This document shows, in pieces, positions 1 to 9,379 of a DNA stretch of 64,000 bases. This DNA comes from Campylobacter concisus (lineage in GTDB: Bacteria > Campylobacterota > Campylobacteria > Campylobacterales > Campylobacteraceae): assembly GCF_003048905.1 (NCBI RefSeq), contig NZ_PIRO01000001.1, positions 620,001-684,000 on the forward strand, in the 5' to 3' direction. The notes under the pieces were generated by a model. The model ran no database searches and had not been told where the DNA came from. It saw nothing but the letters and a program-made list of their open reading frames with translations. Positions within the stretch are counted from its first letter, which is position 1; each line of letters opens with the position of its first letter. The translations under genes were made by a program, and so were the position numbers.

Positions 1-1133
1 ACGTAGCTTAGCGCGTACCCTAAAAATGCTCCAGTGATACCTGCAAAAAAGGCAACCACAAGGCTCTCGCTAGCAAAAAGGGCGTAAATTTCAAAATTAC
101 TTGCGCCTATGGCTTTTAAAAGGCCGATCTCTTTTTTACGGCGGTAAATTTCACTTGTCATTAGCGATGTTATGCCAATGGCTGAAACCACAAGAGCGAT
201 GATGCTAACGATGCCCATTAGGCTTTGAATTTTCTTTACTATGTTACTCTCAGCATCACTTACTTGAAGGCTAGCTTTTGCGCTAACGTTTGGTAAATTT
301 TCTTCTATCTGAAATGCGATCGAGCCTGCGTAAGCCGAGCAATACCATTTGTCGTACTCTGCGCTATCAAGGTTGTCTAAATTTCGTCTTGCTTTTAGTG
401 ATAGGTCGTTTTCTGGGATCGTCATAGCTGAGACTTCAGCTTTTGTGTATGAGCTCACGTGTCCAGAAAGATCTCCAGCAAGCTTTAGTGAGCCAACTAG
501 CTTATGTGTCTCGTCACTAGCTCCTTTTAAAATTCCAACTATTTTAACCTCTCTTGTACCATTTTTGCCAGCAAGGCTAAGCTTGTCGCCAACTTTTAAA
601 TTTTTAGCCTTAGCAAGCTCATCTCCTACTAAAATTTCATCCATGCTCTCATCTTTTGGCCAAGCACCCTCAACACCCCAAAACCCGTAAAGTGTCTTTA
701 CGCCTGTGCTAAATTCTGGCTCATCTTTTAGTCCGATATTTTTATCAAAGTATGTTCCCTCAAGACTAAATTCATCGCCTTTGTCAGTTTTTACTTTTGT
801 CTCTAAAAACGGCGCAAAGGCAACGATGTTATTTCTCCAAAAGATCTCTTTTATCTTGTAGATATCGGCCTCTGGGAGTAAATTTTGTGATTTTAGTGGG
901 GTGAAATTTTTGCCCTCGATCTCGATGCTTAGGCTCTCACCACGTGGTAAGACGACGATATTTGAGCCGTATCCTCTAAGCTCGCTTGCCACTTGATCGC
1001 CGATTTTAAGCGTGATATTTAGCATGCAAGCTATCAAAAGAGCAGCTAATAAGATGGTGATAAACGCCATCGTCTTTTGCACCTTTGAGCCAGTGATCGA
1101 GCTTTTTATCATTCTTAGTTGCATATTTTTCAT
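1..1133 (-). CDS. MacB/FtsX-type ABC transporter permease (3' part outside window)
   Basis: Open frame from an ATG at 1133 down to the left edge without a stop, so the C-terminus is missing (about 377 codons visible). Residues about 17-40 form a membrane anchor, then follows a periplasmic MacB-like domain, then a second membrane region near residues 325-375 containing RRKKEIGLLKAIGAS, the typical coupling motif of MacB/FtsX permeases. The ATG overlaps the stop of the upstream DUF2318 gene by 4 nt (ATGA), so the two are translationally linked. In C. jejuni the ftr1-p19 operon continues into ABC permeases, an ATPase and thioredoxin-like proteins, and this fits that order. Role in iron uptake is inferred from context. 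Confidence 0.85.
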   Translation of the reverse strand, partial: MKNMQLRMIKSSITGSKVQKTMAFITILLAALLIACMLNITLKIGDQVASELRGYGSNIVVLPRGESLSIEIEGKNFTPLKSQNLLPEADIYKIKEIFWRNNIVAFAPFLETKVKTDKGDEFSLEGTYFDKNIGLKDEPEFSTGVKTLYGFWGVEGAWPKDESMDEILVGDELAKAKNLKVGDKLSLAGKNGTREVKIVGILKGASDETHKLVGSLKLAGDLSGHVSSYTKAEVSAMTIPENDLSLKARRNLDNLDSAEYDKWYCSAYAGSIAFQIEENLPNVSAKASLQVSDAESNIVKKIQSLMGIVSIIALVVSAIGITSLMTSEIYRRKKEIGLLKAIGASNFEIYALFASESLVVAFFAGITGAFLGYALSY

Positions 1134-2509
1134 TTTAACGTTCCATTTGTTTCTACATATTTTTCTGGATTTGCTTCAAATTTCGCCTGAGTTTCGTTGC
1201 TCTCAAAGAAGTATGTGCGTCCGTAGTATAAATATGATCTTGAATCAAGATTGCTCACCTTTTTGTGGCTTACAGGATCAAGCACCATCTTTTCGACGAC
1301 CTTGCTAAAGTAGTTTGCCCCTGCGACGATCGTTTTGTAATCCACTATGATATTTTTACCATCAAAGGTAAATGCCATAGGGATCGGGTTACAACCACCC
1401 TCTTTGCCAACTGACGGCAAGAAAATTCTAACATTACAAGAGATACAAATAAGGTCATTACCTCTTTTTATGTAGCCCATATCGCCACATATCATGCACG
1501 AGTCAAAGACGATGACTGGAGATGGGCGGTCACTAAAGCGGTTTAGCAAGAAAAATCTTATCTGCTTGCCCTCATCTGTTATATAAGCAAATCTGTGAAG
1601 TTCATTATCTTTTAACATATCAACATTAAATATAAATTTATCTCCCACTGGCTCAACCAAAACTGGCTCTGAAATTTGAGGTGGACGAGATGCGTAAAGA
1701 TCAAAATAAAGTGAAAAGCCAAGCGCTATTAAAACGCTGCAAAATGCAAATTTTGCATTGTCAAAGACATTTTCTCTAATGGCTTTTGTAAAGCGGTATT
1801 TGATAGAGCCAAATGTGCTCTTATCGATACTTTTTGGCATAAAGCAAAGCGCGATGATGCATAAAAGTAGGATCACAACTATATAAAAATAGGCACTAAA
1901 TTCTGTGACATAGATGCCTTTTGCGCTGATAGATAAAATTTGAGAATTTAGCTCGCTACTTATCTTTAAAGCGCCTGCACGTAAAAGCTCGAGTGCAGTT
2001 TGTGAGCTTCTATCAACTAGTAAAAATATTAGTGTGATAAGAGCTAAAATTTTAGCTACTGATGATGGGATACTAGCTTTTAAATTTGAAATGAAGAAAA
2101 ATAAAAATAGTATCAAGATCATCGCAAAGATCATTAAAAAGAAGCTTATAACTGAAAGCGTGTCAAGCAGTTCGCCGCCAAAAAGTGGGAACAATGCGCT
2201 ACTTGAGCTATAACCAAAGCCAAAGCCGATGCCTAAAATAAAAAATGTTACGATTTTTGCTATCTTAAGCTCGAAAAATATCCACAAAATGCTAATTAGC
2301 AGAAAAACCAGTGTCACTGAATCTATGAAAATTTTAAACTGGTCATCAACAAGCGCATGACGAGCAGCTTTAAAGATAAGCACACCAGCAACAACGCCAA
2401 GAAATGATGGTAAAAAGATCGTTTTTAAACTTTTGCCATTGTTATTTAAGGCAGCAAAAAGCGTAAATCCAAGGAGGGCTAAAAAGACCTGATAGAAGTA
2501 AATTGACAT
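1130..2509 (-). CDS. DUF2318-type Fe-S-membrane protein of the ftr1-p19 operon
   Basis: 459 aa. About eight hydrophobic segments occupy residues 1-230 and another lies near 260. The soluble C-terminal half has a CMIC pair, a CISC pair and a GGCNPIPM motif, the cysteine pattern of DUF2318 (predicted metal or Fe-S binding). The last 50 residues (DPVSHKKV ... YLYYGRTYFFES ... FEANPEKY) look like a YHS metal-binding domain in which the usual Cys of DPVCG is Ser. Same size and position as C. jejuni Cj1660. Probably a membrane redox partner of the Ftr1/P19 iron uptake system; the exact reaction is not known to me. Confidence 0.8.
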   Translation of the reverse strand: MSIYFYQVFLALLGFTLFAALNNNGKSLKTIFLPSFLGVVAGVLIFKAARHALVDDQFKIFIDSVTLVFLLISILWIFFELKIAKIVTFFILGIGFGFGYSSSSALFPLFGGELLDTLSVISFFLMIFAMILILFLFFFISNLKASIPSSVAKILALITLIFLLVDRSSQTALELLRAGALKISSELNSQILSISAKGIYVTEFSAYFYIVVILLLCIIALCFMPKSIDKSTFGSIKYRFTKAIRENVFDNAKFAFCSVLIALGFSLYFDLYASRPPQISEPVLVEPVGDKFIFNVDMLKDNELHRFAYITDEGKQIRFFLLNRFSDRPSPVIVFDSCMICGDMGYIKRGNDLICISCNVRIFLPSVGKEGGCNPIPMAFTFDGKNIIVDYKTIVAGANYFSKVVEKMVLDPVSHKKVSNLDSRSYLYYGRTYFFESNETQAKFEANPEKYVETNGTLK

Positions 2510-2534
2510 AACTAAACCCTATGAGAATTTTTAA

Positions 2535-2556
2535 AAAGGGGCGAAAACGCCCCAAA
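2535..2556 (-). terminator. Intercistronic terminator/attenuator after p19
   Basis: On the minus strand GGGGCG, loop TTTT, CGCCCC, then five T. It lies between the p19 stop (2561) and the DUF2318 start (2509), so it probably lowers transcription into the downstream membrane genes relative to the abundant periplasmic P19. Confidence 0.75.
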
Positions 2557-2560
2557 GTAA

Positions 2561-3082
2561 TTATTTAACAGGACCACCTGTCCATTGAAATTTATAAGTT
2601 GTTGTGAAAGGCTCAAACCATTTACCAACACCAGTCTCTTTGTCAGCGTGGCGACCAAAGCCTTGTTTTTCTGGATTGTCGATGTGGAATTTAAGCTCAT
2701 AGTTACCAACACCTGTATCCATTTTTACGTTAGCGCCGTAGTGTGGGCCATCGCTTGCAACCATAGGCATAAATGTACCTTTTTTAGTTTTACCATTATC
2801 AAGGTTTTTTAGCTCATAGTTGATCTTTAGATATGGGATCCACTCGCCTTCGCCAAAGCCGTTTTTGTTGCCTTTTACAGCGTGGATGTCAGCTTCTAGG
2901 TGAAGATCAGCTAAGCTTGGAGCTAGATCAACGCCTTTTGGCTCCATGTCGATTGGCTCAAGATAAACAGCAGCTATCTCCATGCCATTAGCCTCTACAG
3001 GCTCGCCGATTGGGTGCTCTCCAGCAAGTGCAAAACCAGCTGCTAGGCTAAGTGCTAGAGCTGAACTAAGAATTTTATTCAT
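2561..3082 (-). CDS. p19: Periplasmic iron transport protein P19
   Basis: 173 aa with a Sec signal peptide (MNKILSSALALSLAAGFALA, cleavage after ALA). The mature part matches the P19/Tp34 immunoglobulin-like fold family: GEPVEANGMEIAAVYLEP near the N-terminus, HLEADIHA, GPHYGANV and HIDNPEKQGFGRH. The His, Met and Glu residues in these motifs correspond to the copper/iron site described for C. jejuni P19. Start ATG at 3082 has a good RBS (GGAGAG). It lies 20 nt after ftr1 and is followed by a terminator-like hairpin. Role: periplasmic partner of Ftr1 in iron uptake under limitation. Confidence 0.93.
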   Translation of the reverse strand: MNKILSSALALSLAAGFALAGEHPIGEPVEANGMEIAAVYLEPIDMEPKGVDLAPSLADLHLEADIHAVKGNKNGFGEGEWIPYLKINYELKNLDNGKTKKGTFMPMVASDGPHYGANVKMDTGVGNYELKFHIDNPEKQGFGRHADKETGVGKWFEPFTTTYKFQWTGGPVK

Positions 3083-3102
3083 ATTCTCTCCTTTAAATAA
3101 AA

Positions 3103-5046
3103 TTAATTTTTATTTTGTTTTGATTTCATGATAACGATGCCTATAATTAGAGCAAGCACCATAATGATTTGAGGTACTAAGCTCTCGTAATATGGCATAA
3201 GTCCTAGCCAGTCTCTCATCCAGTCAGGGAAGCTAAGTCCTTTTATGATAGTCGGAATGAAAATTTTGCCCTCAACTAGCTCGCCAACGCCCTTGCCAAC
3301 AAAGACGATCGACATATAAAAGATGATCGCTGATGTAAATATAAAAAATGGTTTAATAGGAATTTTAACAGCGAAAATTTTAAATAAGAAATAGACTATC
3401 AAAAGAACGATAAGACCTACGACAAAGCCAGCTGCGATCATTGAGTAGCCAGCTGAGTCTTTTGCGTCAAAGATAAGTGCTTGATAAAATAACACTGTCT
3501 CAGCACCCTCTCTAAATACCGCTAAAAATACAGTCCACCAAAGTGCTGTGCTTGAGCCACTTGAGATAGACTCAGATACATGTGATTTGATGTAGTCGTT
3601 CCATTTTTTAGCGCCAGCATTTGAAAGAAGCCAGAAGCCAACGTAAAATAGAAGTCCCACTGCAACAAGCATCGTGATGCCTTCCATAAGCTCTCTTTTT
3701 TGACCTGCTGCCTCGCCAAAGATGATGTTCATTATCCAAGCCATGACAAAGCTTAAGATGACCGCCACGCCAACTGAGCTATATACGACCTTGCCCATTT
3801 GTTTAGCATTGCCAGTTTTTACCAAGTATGCAACAACAGCTGCCACAATTATAAGAGCCTCAAAGCCCTCTCTTAAGATGATAGTTAGCGCCCATATAAA
3901 TAGCGTCCAAGGTGAGCTTGAACCGCTAGTTTTCTCAAGTGCAGCTGCTAGCTGAGATGACATCTTGCTTGCACTTTCCTCAAGTGTTTTTTCATCTGCA
4001 CCTGATTTCATAAGGGCTACGAGGTTGCCAAATGTAGCTTCGATAGCTGTTTTTAAATTTACATCTATCGCGCCTACTTTGTTCTCCATGCCGCTACCTT
4101 CAAACTCATCAAAGTAGATGTCTTGGATATCGCCCATAGCTTTAGCGCTATTGCCACTTTTGTAAAGTGCAATGGCTGCTTGAATTTTGTCATTTATGTT
4201 TTTAACAGTTTGAGTGTAGTCTGTGCCGCTATCTTCACTGCCATCATTAGATGCTGCACTACTCATATCAACTTTTGCTAGTTTTACTGTTTCAGCTGGG
4301 AGCTTTGCGACGGCGTCATAAGCTAGTTTTTTGATCTCTTCTAGCTTTACTTTAAAGTCATCTTTGCTTATGCCATTTGTGATACCACTGATCGCTTCGC
4401 CCATCTTTCTTTGGATATCAGCATCTATGCTTTTACCATTTTCTATATATTGGCGAACGGCTATTTCAAGTTGAGTGTTTCTGTAATCATTAAATTTAGC
4501 ATCTTGGATAGAATTTTTAGCATCATCTTGTTTATCACCCTCGTAGCTTGCTATGGCTTTATCTAAAGTAGCTGATAAATTTTCAAATGCCACCTTCCAC
4601 TCAGGGATAAATTTAGAAGTGTCATAGCTGGTTGCAGCAGCTTGTGCTGGAGTGTCTGAATACTCACCAACAAGCTTATGTCCATTTAAAATAACTGGCA
4701 AAACTTCAGCGATTTCGCTATTTATCTGATCTATTCTTTTTTGCACATCATCTGGTGCTTCGCCAGCTTTTATCGCCTTTCTGATCTCACCAAACTGCTT
4801 CTCCATAGAGTAAGCTTTTTTCTGACCTAAATTTATTCTGATGCCAGCTTCGACATCTTCAAATAAACCAAAATAAGCGTTTTGAGTATCGCTAACTGCT
4901 TGCTCGACGTTGCCAGCTCTGTACTCTGTTATTACTTTTTGTAATGACTCTTTTATCTGAGCTGCGACTTGTGTGTAGTCATCATTTTTTGCCATTAGCC
5001 AAACTGGCAACAACATAATTAGCATAAATTTTAAGAATTTATTCAT
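3103..5046 (-). CDS. ftr1: FTR1-family iron permease with periplasmic N-terminal domain
   Basis: 647 aa from the ATG at 5046, preferred over the GTG 12 nt upstream because AGGTGG is placed as RBS for it. Signal peptide, then about 350 residues of periplasmic helical sequence containing two similar segments (YTQVAAQIKESLQKVI ... and YTQTVKNINDKIQAAI ..., each followed by YRAGN/YKSGN and DxQxxYFxxFE). The C-terminal half has seven or so membrane segments with two REGxE motifs (LREGFEAL, FREGAETV), the iron-binding signature of FTR1 permeases. First gene of the iron operon; a Fur-like box lies upstream. Confidence 0.93.
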   Translation of the reverse strand: MNKFLKFMLIMLLPVWLMAKNDDYTQVAAQIKESLQKVITEYRAGNVEQAVSDTQNAYFGLFEDVEAGIRINLGQKKAYSMEKQFGEIRKAIKAGEAPDDVQKRIDQINSEIAEVLPVILNGHKLVGEYSDTPAQAAATSYDTSKFIPEWKVAFENLSATLDKAIASYEGDKQDDAKNSIQDAKFNDYRNTQLEIAVRQYIENGKSIDADIQRKMGEAISGITNGISKDDFKVKLEEIKKLAYDAVAKLPAETVKLAKVDMSSAASNDGSEDSGTDYTQTVKNINDKIQAAIALYKSGNSAKAMGDIQDIYFDEFEGSGMENKVGAIDVNLKTAIEATFGNLVALMKSGADEKTLEESASKMSSQLAAALEKTSGSSSPWTLFIWALTIILREGFEALIIVAAVVAYLVKTGNAKQMGKVVYSSVGVAVILSFVMAWIMNIIFGEAAGQKRELMEGITMLVAVGLLFYVGFWLLSNAGAKKWNDYIKSHVSESISSGSSTALWWTVFLAVFREGAETVLFYQALIFDAKDSAGYSMIAAGFVVGLIVLLIVYFLFKIFAVKIPIKPFFIFTSAIIFYMSIVFVGKGVGELVEGKIFIPTIIKGLSFPDWMRDWLGLMPYYESLVPQIIMVLALIIGIVIMKSKQNKN

Positions 5047-5110
5047 TAAATAAACCACCTGTGAGATTTTTTTGAAGCGAATATTACCAAGGCTTTACTT
5101 TGATTAAAAT

Positions 5111-5130
5111 AAAAACGATTATCATAAAAT
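5111..5130 (-). promoter_or_regulatory. Candidate Fur box upstream of ftr1
   Basis: Minus-strand TTATGATAATCGTTTTTATT contains an intact TGATAATC core and matches the 19-bp GATAATGATAATCATTATC consensus at 13 positions by hand alignment. It sits about 70 nt upstream of the ftr1 start. The AT-rich background inflates such matches, so the placement before an iron operon is the main support. Confidence 0.55.
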
Positions 5131-5288
5131 AGAGCAAATTGAGATAATAAAGAGAAATTTGTCTTCAAATAGCCAATTTTGAATAGTTTTAGAAATTTTC
5201 TAATGTAAATTTAAAATTTATCTTTTGAATATAAAAATAGTAGTTTTATAAAAAATGAAAAGGCTTTAAGTTTAAAATTTAGAATTTA

Positions 5289-5310
5289 AAGGAGAGCAAA
5301 AGCTCTCCTT
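5289..5310 (-). terminator. Terminator after fdhB
   Basis: Perfect 9-bp stem AAGGAGAGC / GCTCTCCTT with a 4-nt loop, starting a few nt after the fdhB stop; the minus strand continues into T-rich sequence. Confidence 0.75.
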
Positions 5311-5314
5311 CTTG

Positions 5315-5875
5315 TTAGGCATTTAGCCCAGTGTTTCTTAGCATAACACGTTTGCGATATACATTTGATACTTCAGCTGCATCTCCAACTAAAAGTGCAT
5401 TTGTAGCACAAACAGCCGCACACATAGGCACTTTTCCTTCAGCCATTCTATTTTGGCCGTAAAGCTCTCTCTCCTCGTGTGAGTTTGTTGGCTCTGGACC
5501 GCCTGCGCACATTGTACATTTATCCATAACGCCTTTTACGCCAAATGCCCCGTCTTTAGGGAACTGTGGAGCACCAAATGGACAAGCATATAAGCAGTAA
5601 CCACAGCCTATGCATATATTTTTATCGTGAAGCACGATGCCATCAGCTCTAATGTAGAAACAATCAACCGGGCAAACTTGCTCACAAGGTGCATCAGTAC
5701 AGTGTTGGCATGCAATGGTAGTTGAAACCTCTTTACCTTCGATACCATCGTGAAGTGTAATGACCTTTCTTCTATAAATTCCCACTGGAAGCTCATGAGC
5801 AGAAGAGCAAGCAACTTGGCAACCATAACAACTAATACATCTATCAGTATCTACGAAAAATTTCATTCTTGCCAT
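5315..5875 (-). CDS. fdhB: Formate dehydrogenase iron-sulfur subunit
   Basis: 186 aa ferredoxin-like electron transfer subunit. Four cysteine groups give four [4Fe-4S] clusters: CISCYGCQVAC, CQHCTDAPCEQVCP, CIGCGYCLYACP, and CTMC with a later CAAVC. It lacks a C-terminal membrane helix, so the membrane link must come from FdhC (38174-39121). It follows fdhA by 11 nt with a strong RBS (GGAGGAAT). Expected to carry electrons from FdhA in the periplasm to the cytochrome b subunit and on to menaquinone. Confidence 0.93.
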   Translation of the reverse strand: MARMKFFVDTDRCISCYGCQVACSSAHELPVGIYRRKVITLHDGIEGKEVSTTIACQHCTDAPCEQVCPVDCFYIRADGIVLHDKNICIGCGYCLYACPFGAPQFPKDGAFGVKGVMDKCTMCAGGPEPTNSHEERELYGQNRMAEGKVPMCAAVCATNALLVGDAAEVSNVYRKRVMLRNTGLNA

Positions 5876-5886
5876 TTTATTCCTCC

Positions 5887-8862
5887 TTACTCTTTACCCA
5901 TGGCGTCTCTCTCGCCATATTCATGGAAAAACGATGTTTTAAATGTATTTTCCTCAGCTTTTTCTATACGGCAAAGACCTGCGTTAAACTCTGAAATTTG
6001 AGTAACTGGGTCAAATCCGTAGTTAGTAACTGTGTTAAAGCTCTCACCGATAACATAAGGCTTAGTGCCCTCTGGATAGCGAGCTGAAAGATCAACGCCT
6101 TGCATAATACCAGCGAAGTTGTATGGCATACAAATTCTATCTGGAGTTACCATCTGGCTGTGATAGCATCTTACTTTGATCTTTGTGCCTTGTGGGCTGT
6201 GAATCCACATCATATCGCGATCTTTTATGCCGTATTTTAAAGCTAGCTCTGGATTAACATTAGCAAACATCTCTGGCGTAATAGCTGATAGATATTTACT
6301 AGTTCTTTCGATCATTCCTGCACCACTTAAGTTTACGACGCGTTGCGTGCTAAACACGATAGGGAACTCTTTTGACCAATCTTTTGCTTGTTGCTCTGAC
6401 TTAAACTTAGTAGAAACACGGAAATTTCTAGCTTGATCTTCAAATGTCGGATACTTTTGAACAAGATCCCAGCGTGGTGAGTGAACAGGCTCTCTATGTT
6501 TTGGAATAGGATCAAGGAATTCCCAAACGATAGCTCTTGCCCTTGCATTACCATAAGGTACAACACCTTTTTCACGGCATTTTTCAAAGATAATACCACT
6601 ATAATCCATACTCCAGCTTGGTCCCATCTTAGCTTTCTCTTCTTCAGTTAGAGTTATACCTAAGACTTTTTCTATATTCTCTTTTGTGATTTGTGGATAG
6701 CCACCTTTTATAGCTGAGCCAACAAGCGTTGTCTCTTCGCTAGCTAGCTGACTAACGCCATTATGCTCTAGACCAAAGCGATTTCTAAAGCCTGAACCAC
6801 CTTCAACATAAGGCTTGCTCATATCATATAGTATTGGTGTTCCAGGGTGTTTTTCATCCCATGCTGGCCATGGTTTACCGTAGTATTCGCCTTTAACTTC
6901 ACCACCAATACCTATTAGCGTATCTGGGTCAAATTTATCCCAGTTTGCCTGGTGACGTCTAAACATCTCAGCTGTTCTACCACCATAACCTATAGAATTT
7001 CCAATTCTTGCTATCTCATTTGTCGCATCATCAGGCCATACAAAATCATCTTTTACTTGTTTTATTTCACGATCTACGATACCCATTTTCATGCCTTTTA
7101 CGTATTCATCGTAAAAGCCAAATTTCTTAGCAAATAGGAACATCACTTCGTGATCGCCCTTACTCTCATAAAGTGGATCAACAACTTTTGTTCTCCATTG
7201 TCCTGAGCGGTTTGTAGCACTTAAGTGACCTTCATTTTCAAATGCAGTCGCTACTGGCAAGATATAAACGCCATCTTTTCTGTCTGAAAGGATAGAAATT
7301 TCATTTACAAATGGCTCAGCTACAACGATCATATCTAGTTTTGAAGCTGCTTCTTGGATTTTAGCTAAGTGCGCCATAGACGTTAGACCAGTTCCTTGAA
7401 CCCAAAGAACTCTCAATGCACCACTACTAAATGTATTCTCCTCTTTCAAGACGCCTTGCCACCATTTTGAAAGTGACCAGCCTTTTTCGTTTCTCCAGTT
7501 TCTATCTTCTGGATGTTTAGGATCGTGGTAATAATACTCTTCAAAGACTGTGTTTTTAACAGGAGTACCGCCTTGTTTTGGCTCTTTTGTTGAGACTGCA
7601 AAGCGTTTAATAAATTCGTCATAATCAACGCCCCAGCCTTTGCAGTAATATTTCCATGCTGCATCAGTTAAGCCATAATACATTGGCAAGCTATCTGAAA
7701 GGTTACACATATCAGTTGAGCCTTGAACATTGTCGTGACCACGAATGATATTACAGCCACCACCTGCTTTACCCATATTTCCTAGAATTAGTTGAAGGAT
7801 AGGTAAAATTCTTGTATTTGATGTACCAACTGAGTGTTGAGTGATGCCAAGTGCCCAAACAACAGTACCTGGTTTTGTGTGAGCTAGAATGTCTGCAGCT
7901 TTTAGTAGCTTATCAACTGGTACTCCAGTAACATCAGATGTAACCTCTGGTGTCCAGTGCTCAGCCTCTTTTCTTATCTCATCAATACCATAAGTTCTAT
8001 TTTCTATAAATTCTTTATCTTCCCAGCCATTTTTAAGAATGATGTGAATAAGACCATAAACAAGTGCAATATCAGTTCCTGATCTTTGTCTCAAATAAAG
8101 ATCAGCATGTGCAGCTGTCTTTGTAAAATTTGGATCAGCTACAATTACTTTTGCATTGTTTCTATCTTTTGCTTGTAAAGTGTGCTTCATGCCACCAACT
8201 GGGTTTGCCACAGCTGGGTTTGCTCCAATGATAAATATACATTTTGAGTTCGCAGCCATATCTCCAAAGTGGTTTGTCATCGCGCCATAACCCCAGGTAT
8301 TCGCCACACCGGCGACTGTTGCGCTATGTCAAATTCTTGCTACGTGATCGTTACTGTTTGTACCCCAAAATGCACAAAATTTTCTAAAGTAGTAAGACTG
8401 TTCGTTGTTAAATTTAGCCGATCCTAAGAAAACAACACTATCAGGGCCATCTTCTTTACGGATCTGAAGCATCTTATCGCCGATCTCGTTTACAGCTTGA
8501 TCCCATGAAATTCTTTGCCATTTACCATCAACTTTTTTCATAGGATATTTGATGCGTTGTTTGCTGTGTGTAAGATCGATCTGGTCGATACCTTTTGAGC
8601 AGTGTGAGCCCTGAGATATCGGATGATGCATCGCCATATCTTGACGAACCCAAACACCATCTTTTACCTCAGCCTCGATACCACAGCCTGCTGAGCAAAT
8701 AGAACAAATCGTTCTAACCTTTTTTGAGCCAGGGAAAGGATTTTTTATCTCCTCATCACTTGCTTTTCTTATCGTTTCATTTTCTCCAAAAGCCATTGTG
8801 CTTCCAGCACCAAGTGCGGCTAGCTTTAAAAATGAACGTCTTCCTATACGTGCATCACTCAT
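5887..8862 (-). CDS. fdhA: Formate dehydrogenase catalytic subunit, selenocysteine-containing (read through UGA)
   Basis: 991 aa when the in-frame UGA at 8331-8329 is read as Sec178; ordinary ORF calling splits it into pieces of 177 and about 806 codons. Twin-arginine signal GRRSFLKLAALGAG at residues 8-21, then a [4Fe-4S] motif (CSICSAGCGIE ... GSHCSKG). The Sec context is HVARI-U-HSATVAGVANTWG, the active site of molybdopterin formate dehydrogenases, where Sec or Cys ligates Mo/W. The C-terminal molybdopterin dinucleotide domain has NPELALKYGIKDRDMMWI. Exported folded via Tat; oxidises formate to CO2 in the periplasm. Operon order is Tat-signal small protein, fdhA, fdhB. Confidence 0.96.
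8301..8331 (-). promoter_or_regulatory. UGA (Sec) codon and SECIS-like hairpin of fdhA
   Basis: The UGA at 8331-8329 is followed after 13 nt by stem UCGCC (8315-8311), loop GGUGU (8310-8306) and stem GGCGA (8305-8301). The loop begins 18 nt after the UGA and starts with GG, which agrees with the known bacterial SECIS rules (short upper stem, G at the first loop positions, about 16-37 nt from the codon). It would be bound by SelB, encoded at 10174-11994. Confidence 0.75.
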
Positions 8863-8873
8863 GGTTTTCTCCC

Positions 8874-9080
8874 TTAGTAAGCGATTTTATAGTAGGTTTC
8901 CCAGTTCTTGCTTTTTTTATAAAGCACCTCTTTTTTGTTTGACTTGCCAACGACGACACCATTGTCATCAGGAGCTAAGTCGTCACTAGTCACTTTTGCT
9001 ACGGCTGAGACTGCGAGTACTCCGCCGGCAGCACCGACTTTTAGAGATTTTTTGAGAAAATCTCTTCTTGATCCTTGCAT
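8874..9080 (-). CDS. Formate dehydrogenase-associated Tat-signal small protein
   Basis: 68 aa. Twin-arginine motif GSRRDFLKKSLKVGAAGG at residues 3-20, a short hydrophobic stretch, then about 40 residues ending KSKNWETYYKIAY. This matches the small Tat-signal protein family found directly upstream of fdhA in epsilonproteobacteria (C. jejuni Cj1513c is the equivalent). It is 11 nt upstream of fdhA and is the first gene of the fdh operon. Function not established; possibly an assembly or small structural subunit of the enzyme. Confidence 0.85.
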   Translation of the reverse strand: MQGSRRDFLKKSLKVGAAGGVLAVSAVAKVTSDDLAPDDNGVVVGKSNKKEVLYKKSKNWETYYKIAY

Positions 9081-9379
9081 TTTTTCTCCTTATGCCTCAA
9101 AAAATTTTGAGAAATTTGGTTCAATAATATGTAAAATTTGCATATTTAGAATTTCTAAAATATCGCAAATAGCCTATTTCAGGGCTTTTAGAGCCTAGAA
9201 TTAAACTGTGTAAATTTAGCATAATTGCAAGATAATCAAAGTAAATATAAAGCTTTAATTAAATATGTTAAGTTATTGTTAAAAATATAAGAAAATATAT
9301 TTAATATTTTAGCTTTTATGAATTTTGAGAGAAAGGCTAATTTAAAGTATAAATTCTAGGGAGAGCTCCCTAGAAAAGG
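9081..9379. other. Intergenic region upstream of the fdh operon
   Basis: About 300 nt, very AT-rich, with no supported gene. It should hold the fdh operon promoter (minus strand). At 9354-9375 a hairpin (TTCTAGGGA / TCCCTAGAA around GAGC) lies just after the stop of the Dsb-like gene and is probably its terminator. No clear operator recognised. Confidence 0.6.

Noticed and set aside
2512..2712. 66-codon minus-strand frame overlapping p19
   Set aside because: Alternative frame of p19; it also runs through the terminator.
8329..8862. Separate short molybdopterin oxidoreductase gene (177 codons)
   Set aside because: It is the N-terminal part of fdhA up to the Sec UGA, in phase with the rest.
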